A stretch of 64,000 bases of DNA, taken from Variovorax saccharolyticus. Lineage in GTDB: Bacteria; Pseudomonadota; Gammaproteobacteria; Burkholderiales; Burkholderiaceae_C. The number at the start of each line of letters is the position of its first letter. The first letter of the stretch is position 1. The notes below the pieces were generated by a model, which ran no database searches, had not been told where the DNA came from, and saw only the letters and a program-made list of their open reading frames with translations. A program made the translations under genes and the position numbers. The stretch covers positions 1-64,000 of the forward strand of contig NZ_JASZYT010000015.1 of the NCBI RefSeq assembly GCF_030316765.1, given 5' to 3'. Positions 19,276 to 27,369 of the stretch are shown one piece after another.

Positions 19276-20049
19276 TCAGCCTCGATAGATCGGTGATCCG
19301 GCCGGAGCACCGGTCGCCCCGCCATCCACCACGATCTCCGTGCCCGTGATGTGCGACGAATCATCCGACGCCAGGAAGAGAACGGCCTTGGCGGTGTCCT
19401 GTGGCTGGCCGATCCGACCCTGTGGAACCCGCTCCGCGATCCTCCTGTGCAGGGCGGCGAGCGCTTCGGCGCCCGGTGCCAGCTTGTCCCAGATGGGCGT
19501 ATCGGCGGCGCCGGGCGTGACGACGTTGACGCGGATCCCGCGCGGCGCCAATTCGGCAGCAAGCACGCGGCCCATGGACCTCACGCCTGCCTTGCTGGCT
19601 GCATAGGCAGAGTAGTGAGGTGCTCCAAGGACGGCATGAACGGAGCTGTTGAGGATCACCGACGCGCCCGAGGCGAGCAGGGACACGACGGACTGGACCG
19701 TGAAGAAGACGCCGGTCAGATTGGTTCGAATGATGCTTTCGAAATGATCCGGCGTCGTAGTGTCGACGGGCGTTGGGCCCCCTGTTCCGGCATTGGCGAA
19801 GAGGATGTCCAGGTGTCCGAATCTCTGCGCCACGGCGGCGGCCACTTCGGCCATGCCCGATGCGCTTCCGACGTCGGCCTGCAGGCCCATCGCATTCGGA
19901 CCGAGTTCGTTCACCGCCGCATCCAGCTTGACCTGGTCACGGCCCGTGATCGCGACGCGCGCACCCTCATGGATGAGGAGGCGCGCGGTCTCCAGTCCGA
20001 TGCCGCTGTTTCCGCCGGTGATCAGAGCAAACTTTCCTTCGAGTCTCAT
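19276..20049 (-). CDS. short-chain dehydrogenase/reductase (classical SDR)
   Basis: The 257-residue protein has the nucleotide-binding motif TGGNSGIG (11-18), NAG at 86-88, the catalytic Ser136, and YAASK with Tyr149 and Lys153, ending in a typical FLASDDSSHITGTEIVVDGG tail. It is a cytoplasmic NAD(P)(H)-dependent oxidoreductase of unknown substrate. GRDQV after the second strand suggests NADP preference, but weakly. Two tandem palindromes begin 33 bases upstream of its start. The neighbouring TetR gene is the likely regulator. Confidence 0.94.
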   Translation of the reverse strand: MRLEGKFALITGGNSGIGLETARLLIHEGARVAITGRDQVKLDAAVNELGPNAMGLQADVGSASGMAEVAAAVAQRFGHLDILFANAGTGGPTPVDTTTPDHFESIIRTNLTGVFFTVQSVVSLLASGASVILNSSVHAVLGAPHYSAYAASKAGVRSMGRVLAAELAPRGIRVNVVTPGAADTPIWDKLAPGAEALAALHRRIAERVPQGRIGQPQDTAKAVLFLASDDSSHITGTEIVVDGGATGAPAGSPIYRG

Positions 20050-20081
20050 GAGAGCGATTTCCCCGTGATTTCAGATGATCT

Positions 20082-20122
20082 GGATGTTAGATGACATCCT
20101 GAATGGATGTCAAACGACATCC
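20082..20122. promoter_or_regulatory. twin 18-bp palindromic operator
   Basis: Two copies of the pattern GGATGTYANAYGACATCC lie at 20082-20099 (GGATGTTAGATGACATCC) and 20105-20122 (GGATGTCAAACGACATCC), 23 bases apart, about two helical turns. Arms GGATGTC/GACATCC are typical in size for TetR-type dimers. They overlap the probable promoter of the SDR gene and lie upstream of the divergent LysR gene. Confidence 0.75.
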
Positions 20123-20244
20123 AGAACCGCATCGCTATCGCTGACAATCAGCCCGGTCTGGACGGCGCGTCTCGATCCTCACGACAATGCGGATCCGCCG
20201 TCTGTTCGGCGGACTGGCACGGTGAGAGGAAGAGAGGACTGACC

Positions 20245-21174
20245 ATGGACAAGTTCAGCGCGATGAGGGCCTTCGTGCGAGTCGTCGAAGCTGGCACCTT
20301 CACCAAGGCGGCGGATTCACTCGGTGTTCCCAAGGGCCAGATGAGTCGCCTGGTGCAACTCCTGGAGGAAGAACTCAAGACGCAGTTGCTCAACCGCACG
20401 ACGCGTCGGGTCACCGTCACGCCGGACGGTGCCGCCTACTATGACCGCGCGGTACGCCTACTCGACGACCTCGAGGAACTCGAATCGAGCATGTCGCAAG
20501 CCAAGGCGACCCCCCGCGGCATGCTGAGGGTCGACGCCCCGTCAGCGATTGCCAGCCTCATCCTGATACCAGCGCTCCCGGACTTCTGCGCGCGTTACCC
20601 CGACATTCATATCGATGTCGGAGTGAGCGACAAGCCCGTCGACCTGATCGGCGAGAACGTGGACTGCGTGCTTCGCGCGGGAGAGGTCACAGACCGGTCG
20701 CTCGTGGCACGGCGCATCGGCGAGATCGATCGCTTCGTGTGCGCGTCCCCTGCCTATCTGAAGCGACACGGCATGCCGCAACATCCGTCGGACCTCGAAG
20801 ACGGTCGTCACCATGTGATCAGCTACTTCGCGCACGGCACCGAGCGTTCGACGTATGTGCTGCAGCGGGGCGGCGAGCAATACGAGGTCCATTCGCGGTC
20901 GGCCGTCGCGGTGAACGACTCCGGCGCCATGCTGGCAGCCGGGCTGGCGGGCCTGGGCATCGCCCGCACCGCCCCGTTCATGGCTGCACCGCATCTGGCG
21001 GCGGGCACCCTGACCGCCGTCCTGCCGGAGTGGTCTGCCGGTGCGTGGCCGTTGTACGTCGTCTATCCGCCCAATCGACACGTGAGCGTCAAGCTGCGGG
21101 TATTCATCGACTGGGCAGCTGAGCTGTTCGCGCGGACGCTGGAGGCCCCGCCCCGCCACTGTGCTGCGGATTGA
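20245..21174 (+). CDS. LysR-family transcriptional regulator
   Basis: The 309-residue protein has the N-terminal winged helix (MDKFSAMRAFVRVVEAGTFTKAADSLGVPKGQMSRLV in pieces) and a CrgA-type effector domain with DVGVSDKPVDLIGENVDCVLRAGE. AGAGGA before the ATG at 20245 sets the start, so the 46 upstream codons are not part of the gene. It is divergent from the SDR gene, and the same-strand isochorismatase and MFS genes follow. Either group could be its target. Confidence 0.93.
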   Translation: MDKFSAMRAFVRVVEAGTFTKAADSLGVPKGQMSRLVQLLEEELKTQLLNRTTRRVTVTPDGAAYYDRAVRLLDDLEELESSMSQAKATPRGMLRVDAPSAIASLILIPALPDFCARYPDIHIDVGVSDKPVDLIGENVDCVLRAGEVTDRSLVARRIGEIDRFVCASPAYLKRHGMPQHPSDLEDGRHHVISYFAHGTERSTYVLQRGGEQYEVHSRSAVAVNDSGAMLAAGLAGLGIARTAPFMAAPHLAAGTLTAVLPEWSAGAWPLYVVYPPNRHVSVKLRVFIDWAAELFARTLEAPPRHCAAD

Positions 21175-21287
21175 GACACTGCGTCTTCGAGTACCCCATT
21201 TTTCTTCGCGGGCATGAGGCCTAAATTCCTGACACAGCCGGGCCAGGTGACTGGCCCTTATCCCACTGAAAAAATAGGAACTCCGCC

Positions 21288-21914
21288 ATGGATGCAACCC
21301 ACTACGACGCTCGCAAGACCGCCCTTCTCTTCGTCGACCCCTACAACGATTTTCTCTCCGAAGGCGGCAAGCTCTGGCCGGCCATCCAGCCGATCGCAGA
21401 GGAAGTGCATCTGCTGGCCAACCTGCGTGCGATCCAGAGCGCGGTACGCAACGCCGGCATTCAGAAGGTGATCGTCCCGCACCGCCGCTGGCAGCCCGGC
21501 GACTACGAGTGCTGGTGCCACCCCAGCCCGACACAGCGCCTGCTGATGACCCGCAAGACGTTCTCCAAGGGCAGCTGGGGCGGGGAGTGGCACCCCGACT
21601 TCGGGCCTCAAGGCAACGACATCGTCGTCCACGAGCATTGGGCCTCCAGCGGGTTCGCAAACACCGATCTGGACTTCCAGCTGAAGCAGCACGGCATCTC
21701 GCATGTCATCGTGGTGGGCCTGCTGGCCAACACATGCGTCGAGACCACTGCGCGCTACGCGCAGGAACTCGGCTATCACGTGACATTGGTGAAGGACGCC
21801 ACCGCCGCGTTCAAGCGCGAAATGATGCATGCCGCGCACGAGTTGAACGGCCCCACGTACGCACACAGCATCGTGAACACCCGCGAGCTCATCCAGACGC
21901 TGCAGCAAGGTTGA
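21288..21914 (+). CDS. isochorismatase-family cysteine hydrolase
   Basis: The 208-residue protein has the catalytic Asp17 in LLFVDPYNDF and the nucleophile Cys150 in GLLANTCVETTARYA. The lysine normally placed before the SxF motif is replaced by histidine (EHWASSGFANTDLDF, His117). A paralogue at 46193-46819 has the same length, cysteine position and histidine, so this is a defined subgroup rather than a mutation. The family hydrolyses amide-like or vinyl-ether bonds; the substrate here is unknown. An MFS transporter gene starts 12 bases later and probably shares the mRNA. Confidence 0.9.
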   Translation: MDATHYDARKTALLFVDPYNDFLSEGGKLWPAIQPIAEEVHLLANLRAIQSAVRNAGIQKVIVPHRRWQPGDYECWCHPSPTQRLLMTRKTFSKGSWGGEWHPDFGPQGNDIVVHEHWASSGFANTDLDFQLKQHGISHVIVVGLLANTCVETTARYAQELGYHVTLVKDATAAFKREMMHAAHELNGPTYAHSIVNTRELIQTLQQG

Positions 21915-21926
21915 ACGGACCGCGCC

Positions 21927-23135
21927 ATGTCAAGCACCTCTGAAGGTGCGACCGGGCTCTCCGGTCGCTTGGTCGCGCTGATGGCGGTGTGCTGCGCGCT
22001 TGCGGTCTCGACCATCTACTACCACCAGCCACTGCTGCCGCAGATTGCCTCCTCGTTCGGCGTGGCACCGACACACGCCAGCCTGATCGCCACGCTGACG
22101 CAGCTCGGCTATGCGGTCGGCTTGTTGCTCATCGTGCCGCTTGCCGACCGCCAGCAGCCGCGCAAGCTCGCAACGCTGGCCGTCGCCGCGAACGCCATCG
22201 CGCTGCTCGCCTGCGCAGCAGCGCCAAGCTTCGCGCTGCTGTGCGCGGCCAGCTTCGCAGTCGGGGTGACGGCGGTCACCGCGCAGATCATCATCCCTGC
22301 CATCTCGGGCCTGGCGCCGCCTGCGGCGCGCGGCCGCACCGCTGGCATCTTGCTCAGCGGCCTGTCCGCCGGATTGCTGCTGGCGCGCACAGCGAGCGGC
22401 TTCATCGGCGCGGCTACAGGCTGGCGGACCGTCTTCGTACTGGCTGCGCTTGTCGACGTGGCGCTCTTGGCCATCGTCGCCGGCAAGCTGCCGACGGTCA
22501 CGACCCTGGCGACGATCAGCTACGGCCGCCTGATTCGCTCGCTGGGCAGCCTGGTACGCGAGGAGCGCGTGCTGCGCATCTCGGCGGCAGCAGCCTTCAT
22601 GATGTTCGCAGCCTTCAGCGCGCTGTGGGCAACGCTCGCGGCGCTGCTGGCGCAAGCGCCTTACGAGTTCGGTCCCGCCGCCATCGGCGCGTTCGGGCTG
22701 GTCGCGTTGCTGGGCATTGCCGCATCGCCGCGGATCGGCGCACTGGTCGATCGCCTTGACGCGCGAAACATGCTTCTTGCAGGTGCGCTCGCCCTCGCCA
22801 TCGGCTTCGCTTTCATTGCCGCCAGCGGGCACGGCCTGGGCTGGCTGATCATCGGCATGGTGCTGCTCGACTTCGGCAACCGCGCCGGCCTCGTCGCGAA
22901 CCAGGCTCGGGTCTACGCGCTGCGCCCGGAGGCGCGCAGCCGACTCAACACGGTGTTCATGGGGTCCTACTTCCTCGGCGGTGCGGCCGGCGCCGCGCTG
23001 GGAAGTTATGGGGCGCACCGAGGGGCCTGGATCGGGCTCGCGGCAGTGGGGGCGTTGCTGGCGCTTACGGCTGCGGCCATCAATACGCTCTCGTCCCGCG
23101 CAGCGAGACCGGCGCTCGCGGACAGCCGTGCCTGA
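21927..23135 (+). CDS. MFS transporter (12-TM)
   Basis: The 402-residue protein is strongly hydrophobic with about twelve membrane segments and the MFS loop-2 pattern PLADRQQPRKLATL between helices 2 and 3. The N-terminal helix contains STIYYHQPLLPQIASSFGV, as in drug/aromatic-compound exporters of the YnfM/AraJ type. It follows the cysteine hydrolase by 12 bases, which suggests export or import of the hydrolase's substrate or product. The specific cargo cannot be told. Confidence 0.92.
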   Translation: MSSTSEGATGLSGRLVALMAVCCALAVSTIYYHQPLLPQIASSFGVAPTHASLIATLTQLGYAVGLLLIVPLADRQQPRKLATLAVAANAIALLACAAAPSFALLCAASFAVGVTAVTAQIIIPAISGLAPPAARGRTAGILLSGLSAGLLLARTASGFIGAATGWRTVFVLAALVDVALLAIVAGKLPTVTTLATISYGRLIRSLGSLVREERVLRISAAAAFMMFAAFSALWATLAALLAQAPYEFGPAAIGAFGLVALLGIAASPRIGALVDRLDARNMLLAGALALAIGFAFIAASGHGLGWLIIGMVLLDFGNRAGLVANQARVYALRPEARSRLNTVFMGSYFLGGAAGAALGSYGAHRGAWIGLAAVGALLALTAAAINTLSSRAARPALADSRA

Positions 23136-23239
23136 GAGGTCGCACCCGAGGGGGCGCGTCGCCTTCGGTCTGCGGTTGTTCCTGCCGCCCTGCCCTTCAA
23201 TGCAGGGAGAACGACGCTGCGCTCGCACTCAACCGCGCA

Positions 23240-24676
23240 TCAAGACCGCCGTGCCTCCGCGACCTTGAACATCGTCAGGTCCATCTCGGTGGGAGTCTTC
23301 CATCCGCTTCCGTAGGTGCCGATCGCAAAGGCGTCCAGAACCAAGTGGTTCACCAGAGGCGACACCCAGTCACGATTGTCGAGACGGCGCTTCACGGCCG
23401 GCGTGGTGAACCTGGTCGCCGTGGCGTCGATCCACCGCGCTCGCTCGTCCTCAGAGAGCTGACCGAACTCGGCATTGAGTTGCTTGAAGCGACCGGCAAC
23501 CCACTTCTTCACGAGATCTTCGCGACTGTCGCCGTCGATCGCCTGCTGCACCGGCGCGGCGGATGCGGCCTCTTGCGGCGTCAGAATCTCTGCCTGGTTG
23601 TCCGGATAGCGGTTGGCGAGAATCGTGCGGAGGTAGGCCGTCTTGTTGACGATCTTCGTCGCAGTGGGGTCGTTGACATACGACTCGAGTGCATCGAGTG
23701 CTTCGGCAACCTTGAACGCACCGTACTTGGTGATGAGCGCGTCGAAATCTGCCTCCCGGATCTCGAGCCTGGCCGCGCGCAGCACCTGCGCGACGTCCGT
23801 CGGGCCCTTCGCGCGATCGCGATCCCTCGGCTTCTTCGTGACTCTGAACTGAACGGCCACTACGGCGTTGCCTGGCCTGTGTTCGATGAGCTCGATGTTG
23901 ATCTCGCTCACCTCGTTGATCTCGGCGATCGCGGGGACCACGAGCTCGTTCTTGACCTTGCGCCATTCCCTCGGCTTGATGTCGCCTCCTTCACGGAGGA
24001 CGCGACACCAGAAATCAGGCGACGCGCGATTGGTCAGCGCACCCGGGCTGGTCTTGAATCGCGCGCAGATCTCGTAGAGCGCAACCGATGTGTAGGTCGT
24101 CAGCAGCGCGATCGATTGGAGTTCCACCTGGGCGTACCGATCCGGATGGATCAACTGCTCCTTGATGGACGGCGGATAGACCCATTTGACCCAGGCCTCT
24201 CCGTTGCGGCGAGAAAGCCGGGCTTCCGCAAGGAGTGGGAACGTCCTCGCCTCATCATCGTCGGCCAACCGAGTTCGAGCGTTGGCTGGCAGGGCGTCTG
24301 GCGCATCCGGGTCGATATCGCTGTCAGGGGCAAACAGCATCCCCTGCTCGCTCGCGGCCAATGGCCGCCATACAACCGCCGTCGTCACCATCTGTTCGAT
24401 ATAGCGCTGCAGCCGCTCGGACGCTTTCGTGGTCGAGCCGTAGCCCCTGAGGATTGCGCTGACCGGCGATGAGTACCAGCCCTCCGGGTCGGGACTCGAG
24501 TGCTGCGAGATGTACAGCATCACGTTGTACGCCTTGCGCCCGGTGACCGTCAGCGCCATGTTGAGTGGCTCGATGGCCAGCGCATGGACGGATTTGGTCA
24601 ATATCCTGGCTGCCGGCGAGACTGGATTCTCGTCGGCGGGGATGAAGGACACCTGGTGACCGGTGGGCATGTCCAT
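23240..24676 (-). CDS. Rep_3-family replication initiator
   Basis: The 478-residue protein resembles plasmid/chromid initiators of the Rep_3 (RepB/RepA) class with two winged-helix domains. AKILTKSV-like N-terminus, AWVKWVYPPSIKEQLI, and LQSIALLTTYTSVALYEICARFKTSPG in pieces form the typical WH1 core. DIKPREWRKVKNELVVPAIAEIN belongs to WH2. A long C-terminal extension of about 170 residues follows. It would bind the adjacent iterons to open the origin. It is divergent from parA-parB across the origin. The start at 24676 has no clear ribosome binding site; an in-frame ATG at 24670 is also possible. Confidence 0.88.
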   Translation of the reverse strand: MDMPTGHQVSFIPADENPVSPAARILTKSVHALAIEPLNMALTVTGRKAYNVMLYISQHSSPDPEGWYSSPVSAILRGYGSTTKASERLQRYIEQMVTTAVVWRPLAASEQGMLFAPDSDIDPDAPDALPANARTRLADDDEARTFPLLAEARLSRRNGEAWVKWVYPPSIKEQLIHPDRYAQVELQSIALLTTYTSVALYEICARFKTSPGALTNRASPDFWCRVLREGGDIKPREWRKVKNELVVPAIAEINEVSEINIELIEHRPGNAVVAVQFRVTKKPRDRDRAKGPTDVAQVLRAARLEIREADFDALITKYGAFKVAEALDALESYVNDPTATKIVNKTAYLRTILANRYPDNQAEILTPQEAASAAPVQQAIDGDSREDLVKKWVAGRFKQLNAEFGQLSEDERARWIDATATRFTTPAVKRRLDNRDWVSPLVNHLVLDAFAIGTYGSGWKTPTEMDLTMFKVAEARRS

Positions 24677-24684
24677 AGTCTAAC

Positions 24685-24701
24685 GTCCAAGTCGCTTGGA
24701 C
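24685..24701. promoter_or_regulatory. perfect inverted repeat just upstream of rep
   Basis: GTCCAAG-TCG-CTTGGAC is a perfect 7-bp-arm palindrome located nine bases before the rep start codon. The arm CTTGGAC resembles the core of the neighbouring iterons (CTTGGCGGAC). Rep_3 initiators often repress their own gene as dimers at such an inverted repeat, so autoregulation is the likely role. Confidence 0.65.
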
Positions 24702-24785
24702 AGGCGCATTTGGCCCGCACAAGGGCTGCGCCGAGATGCAATCTGCCGAGCACGGCAAGGGCGTCCACCGCCCAGTCGATGCAAA

Positions 24786-25084
24786 GCCACACTTGGCGGA
24801 CGGCTTCCGAACGCGTGAGTGCACCCCAGCTGTGCACAAGTGGGGCCACTTTTAACGGACGGGGGCCACAGTTGACGGACGGGTGAGCCACGCCACGCGG
24901 ACGCGCGGGCCACACTTGGCGGACGGGATCGCCACATATGCCGGACAGAATATCTCGTAAGTCATTGATTTTGTTGACTATTTTAGATCGCTAATCTTTG
25001 AATTTCTCGAAGGGGTTCTAAAAGATCCTGGCTGATGATCTGGGCTCCATCCAAGGGAAATCGGCAGTGTCCGCCATGTGTGGC
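24786..25084. other. replication origin: iteron array, AT-rich stretch, possible DnaA box
   Basis: Copies of an 18-bp iteron, consensus GCCACACTTGGCGGACGG, lie at 24786, 24845, 24865, 24887 (degenerate), 24909 and 24931, with 20-22 base spacing for the last five. One inverted copy is at 25067-25084. A DnaA-box-like TGTGCACAA is at 24831-24839. An AT-rich stretch at 24949-25020 is the probable unwinding element. This is a typical iteron-controlled oriV between rep and parA. Confidence 0.85.
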
Positions 25085-25174
25085 TTTGATTGGCGCTTCA
25101 AACTCGATTGTAGATTTGGCATCGAGAACCTCTTCAAACGTAGAATCACGCCAAACATCACATTGAGGATTAAC

Positions 25175-26383
25175 GTGGCAAATATTCTTGTAGAAGGTCG
25201 TGAGCGCGTCGAGCTTTCAGACATTGGGGATCAGGCGGCGCGAGCGCGGAAGATCCTCAGTCGGGTGCGCAAAGCCATGTTAGCGCCGAACGTTGCCAAG
25301 GAGGCGCCCCGCTTCTCTTCCGCGCAGGTGGGCACCTTGGTGGGGCTCGACACACGCCAGGTCGACTACCGCGCAAAAAAAGAAGGCGGGACGCTTCCCG
25401 CCGGAACCATGAATGCGGCCGGCAGCCGGCGTGAGTTCCTGCTTTCGGAAACGCGGCAGTGGGCCAGGGAACTGCGCGCTGGCCGGCTACGCCCCAACGG
25501 GTCCGAGGCGATCGTGATCGCGGTGGCGAACTTCAAGGGTGGGGTCACCAAGACCACGACCGCTGTGACCCTTGCACAAGGGCTGAGCCTGCGAGGACAC
25601 AAGGTCCTGGTGATCGATTGCGACCCTCAAGGGAGCATGACCACCCTTTTCGGGATCCTGCCGGATGCCGAGGTCGAGGGGAACGAGACCATCCTGCCGC
25701 TTTGCACGGGTGACGAGCAGAGCATCGAATACGCGATCCGACCGACTTACTGGGACGGCATCAGCCTTGTCCCGGCAACGTCGCAGCTCTTCGGCGCCGA
25801 GTTCACCTTGCCAAGTCGCCAGAAGGACGAGGCCTCGAAAGGCTTCCAGTTCTGGAACGTCATCCATTACGGCATTGAACAGGCGCGGCAAGACTACGAC
25901 GTGATCATCATGGATACGCCCCCTGCCCTGTCGTACGTGACGATCAACGCGATGATGGCAGCGGACGGGATCATCACTCCCCTGCCCCCGAATGCTCTGG
26001 ACTTCGCTTCGAGCGTCCAGTTCTGGGATCTCTTTCACGAAGTGACCAAGCAGCTGACCGAGCGCGGACGCACGAAGACCTTCGAGTTTGTCGACGTGCT
26101 GTTGTCCAAGGTCGACTCGAGTGACATCGCGACCAACGTGGTTCGTGAATGGATCAGTGCAGCGTACGGTTCCAAGGTCCTGCCGATCGAGATTCCCAAG
26201 ACAGCCACTGCGGCAACGGCCAGTGCGGAGTTCGGGTCAATCTATGACCTCAAGCCCGGCTCGGCGAGCTCGCGAACCATCAAGCGCGCAGTGGACGCAT
26301 ACGAGCAATTCGTTGAGACGGTGGAGTCGCAGATGGTCGGCGCCTGGTTGCGGCAGACCAGCGAGTCGGAGGTGGCAGCATGA
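25175..26383 (+). CDS. parA: ParA-family partition ATPase
   Basis: The 402-residue product has an N-terminal MerR/HTH-like region (FSSAQVGTLVGLDTRQVDYRAKKEG, about 48-71) and a C-terminal deviant Walker ATPase with KGGVTKTTT (121-129), VIDCDPQGS and IMDTPPALS. The normal glycine before the Walker lysine is threonine, as in some plasmid ParA proteins. The start is the GTG at 25175 because GAGGA precedes it and because an iteron occupies the region of the earlier ATG at 25067. The stop overlaps the parB start (ATGA). It drives active segregation of this replicon. Confidence 0.93.
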   Translation: MANILVEGRERVELSDIGDQAARARKILSRVRKAMLAPNVAKEAPRFSSAQVGTLVGLDTRQVDYRAKKEGGTLPAGTMNAAGSRREFLLSETRQWARELRAGRLRPNGSEAIVIAVANFKGGVTKTTTAVTLAQGLSLRGHKVLVIDCDPQGSMTTLFGILPDAEVEGNETILPLCTGDEQSIEYAIRPTYWDGISLVPATSQLFGAEFTLPSRQKDEASKGFQFWNVIHYGIEQARQDYDVIIMDTPPALSYVTINAMMAADGIITPLPPNALDFASSVQFWDLFHEVTKQLTERGRTKTFEFVDVLLSKVDSSDIATNVVREWISAAYGSKVLPIEIPKTATAATASAEFGSIYDLKPGSASSRTIKRAVDAYEQFVETVESQMVGAWLRQTSESEVAA

Positions 26384-27369
26384 GCAAGGTGACCAAGAAG
26401 GGCAGCGGGATCGACTTCGATAGCGTCGACGACGAAGAAACAGCGAAGCCGAAAGCCGATGACCGGCCGCGAACTGCCATCGGTGCGATTTCGGTCTCGC
26501 TGGCGATGGGGCGTGGCGTCGAAGAAGAGAACCGCGCGCTGAAGGACAAGGTTGCGGTATTGGAGAAACGTGAGTTTGTCGAACTGCTTGATCCGACGCG
26601 GATCCGTGCAAGCAAATATGCAAATCGACATCCGAGTTCGTTCTCGGACCCGGCGTTCGAATCCCTGCGCGAGGAGATTGCCCAGGCTGGCAGAAACGTA
26701 CAGCCTATAAAGGTCCGCCCGGTGACCGGAGATCCCGCCCATGACTACGAGATCGTGTTTGGGCATCGCCGCCACCGCGCATGCCTCGAACTCAAGACCG
26801 ATGTCGTTGCCACGGTCGCCGAGCTCGACGACCAGGAGCTCTTCTCGGAGATGGATCGTGAGAATCGGGACCGCGAAAGCCTTTCGCCTTGGGAGCAAGG
26901 CCGTATGTATCAGCGGGCCCTCGAGCTTGGCCTGTACCCGTCGGTTCGAAAGATGGCGCAGGAAATCGGGGCGAACACCAGCATGGTTGCGGTGGCAGTC
27001 CAGCTGGCAGCGCTCCCGGAAGAGGTTGTGGAAGCGTTTCCGCGCCCGCACAGCCTTCAGTATCGCTGGGCGCCTGAGCTGACCAACGCACTGGAAAAAG
27101 ATCGAGAGGTTGTGCTTGCACGCGCGAAGGAAATCATCGCGCTGGGCGATGCAAGCCGGACCCCCAAGGCCGTGTTGAGCCAGCTGCTCGCAGGGCCCAA
27201 TGCGGCCGCGGATGCCGAGGTGGTGCGTTTCAAGACTCGCGGAAAGGTGGCCGGAAGTTTCAGCCGCGATGGGAAGGGCGGGCTGACGCTGAAAGTCAAG
27301 GCGGGCGCGCTTTCTGGTGACGCAGAGGAAGAGTTGCTGAAGTTTGTTCAGGGGCTCTTCAAGGAGTGA
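26380..27369 (+). CDS. parB: ParB-family partition protein
   Basis: The 329-residue product has the ParB N-terminal nuclease-like domain with the CTP-binding motif GHRRHRAC (128-135) and the ENRDRESLSPWEQGRMYQRALEL segment. An HTH follows (VRKMAQEIGANTSMVAVAVQLAALPEEV in pieces), then a C-terminal dimerisation region. Its ATG overlaps the parA stop. Immediately downstream lie seven 15-bp palindromes that are the obvious parS candidates. The last codons of parB are repeated, in diverged form, about 490 bases later within a tandem duplication. Confidence 0.93.
   Translation: MSKVTKKGSGIDFDSVDDEETAKPKADDRPRTAIGAISVSLAMGRGVEEENRALKDKVAVLEKREFVELLDPTRIRASKYANRHPSSFSDPAFESLREEIAQAGRNVQPIKVRPVTGDPAHDYEIVFGHRRHRACLELKTDVVATVAELDDQELFSEMDRENRDRESLSPWEQGRMYQRALELGLYPSVRKMAQEIGANTSMVAVAVQLAALPEEVVEAFPRPHSLQYRWAPELTNALEKDREVVLARAKEIIALGDASRTPKAVLSQLLAGPNAAADAEVVRFKTRGKVAGSFSRDGKGGLTLKVKAGALSGDAEEELLKFVQGLFKE

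Noticed and set aside
21930-23228. 432-codon minus-strand frame
   Set aside because: Antisense shadow of the MFS transporter gene; Arg/Gln-rich and domain-free.
25067-25174. ATG at 25067 as the parA start
   Set aside because: It lies inside an inverted iteron, has no ribosome binding site, and GTG 25175 with GAGGA upstream starts the conserved part.
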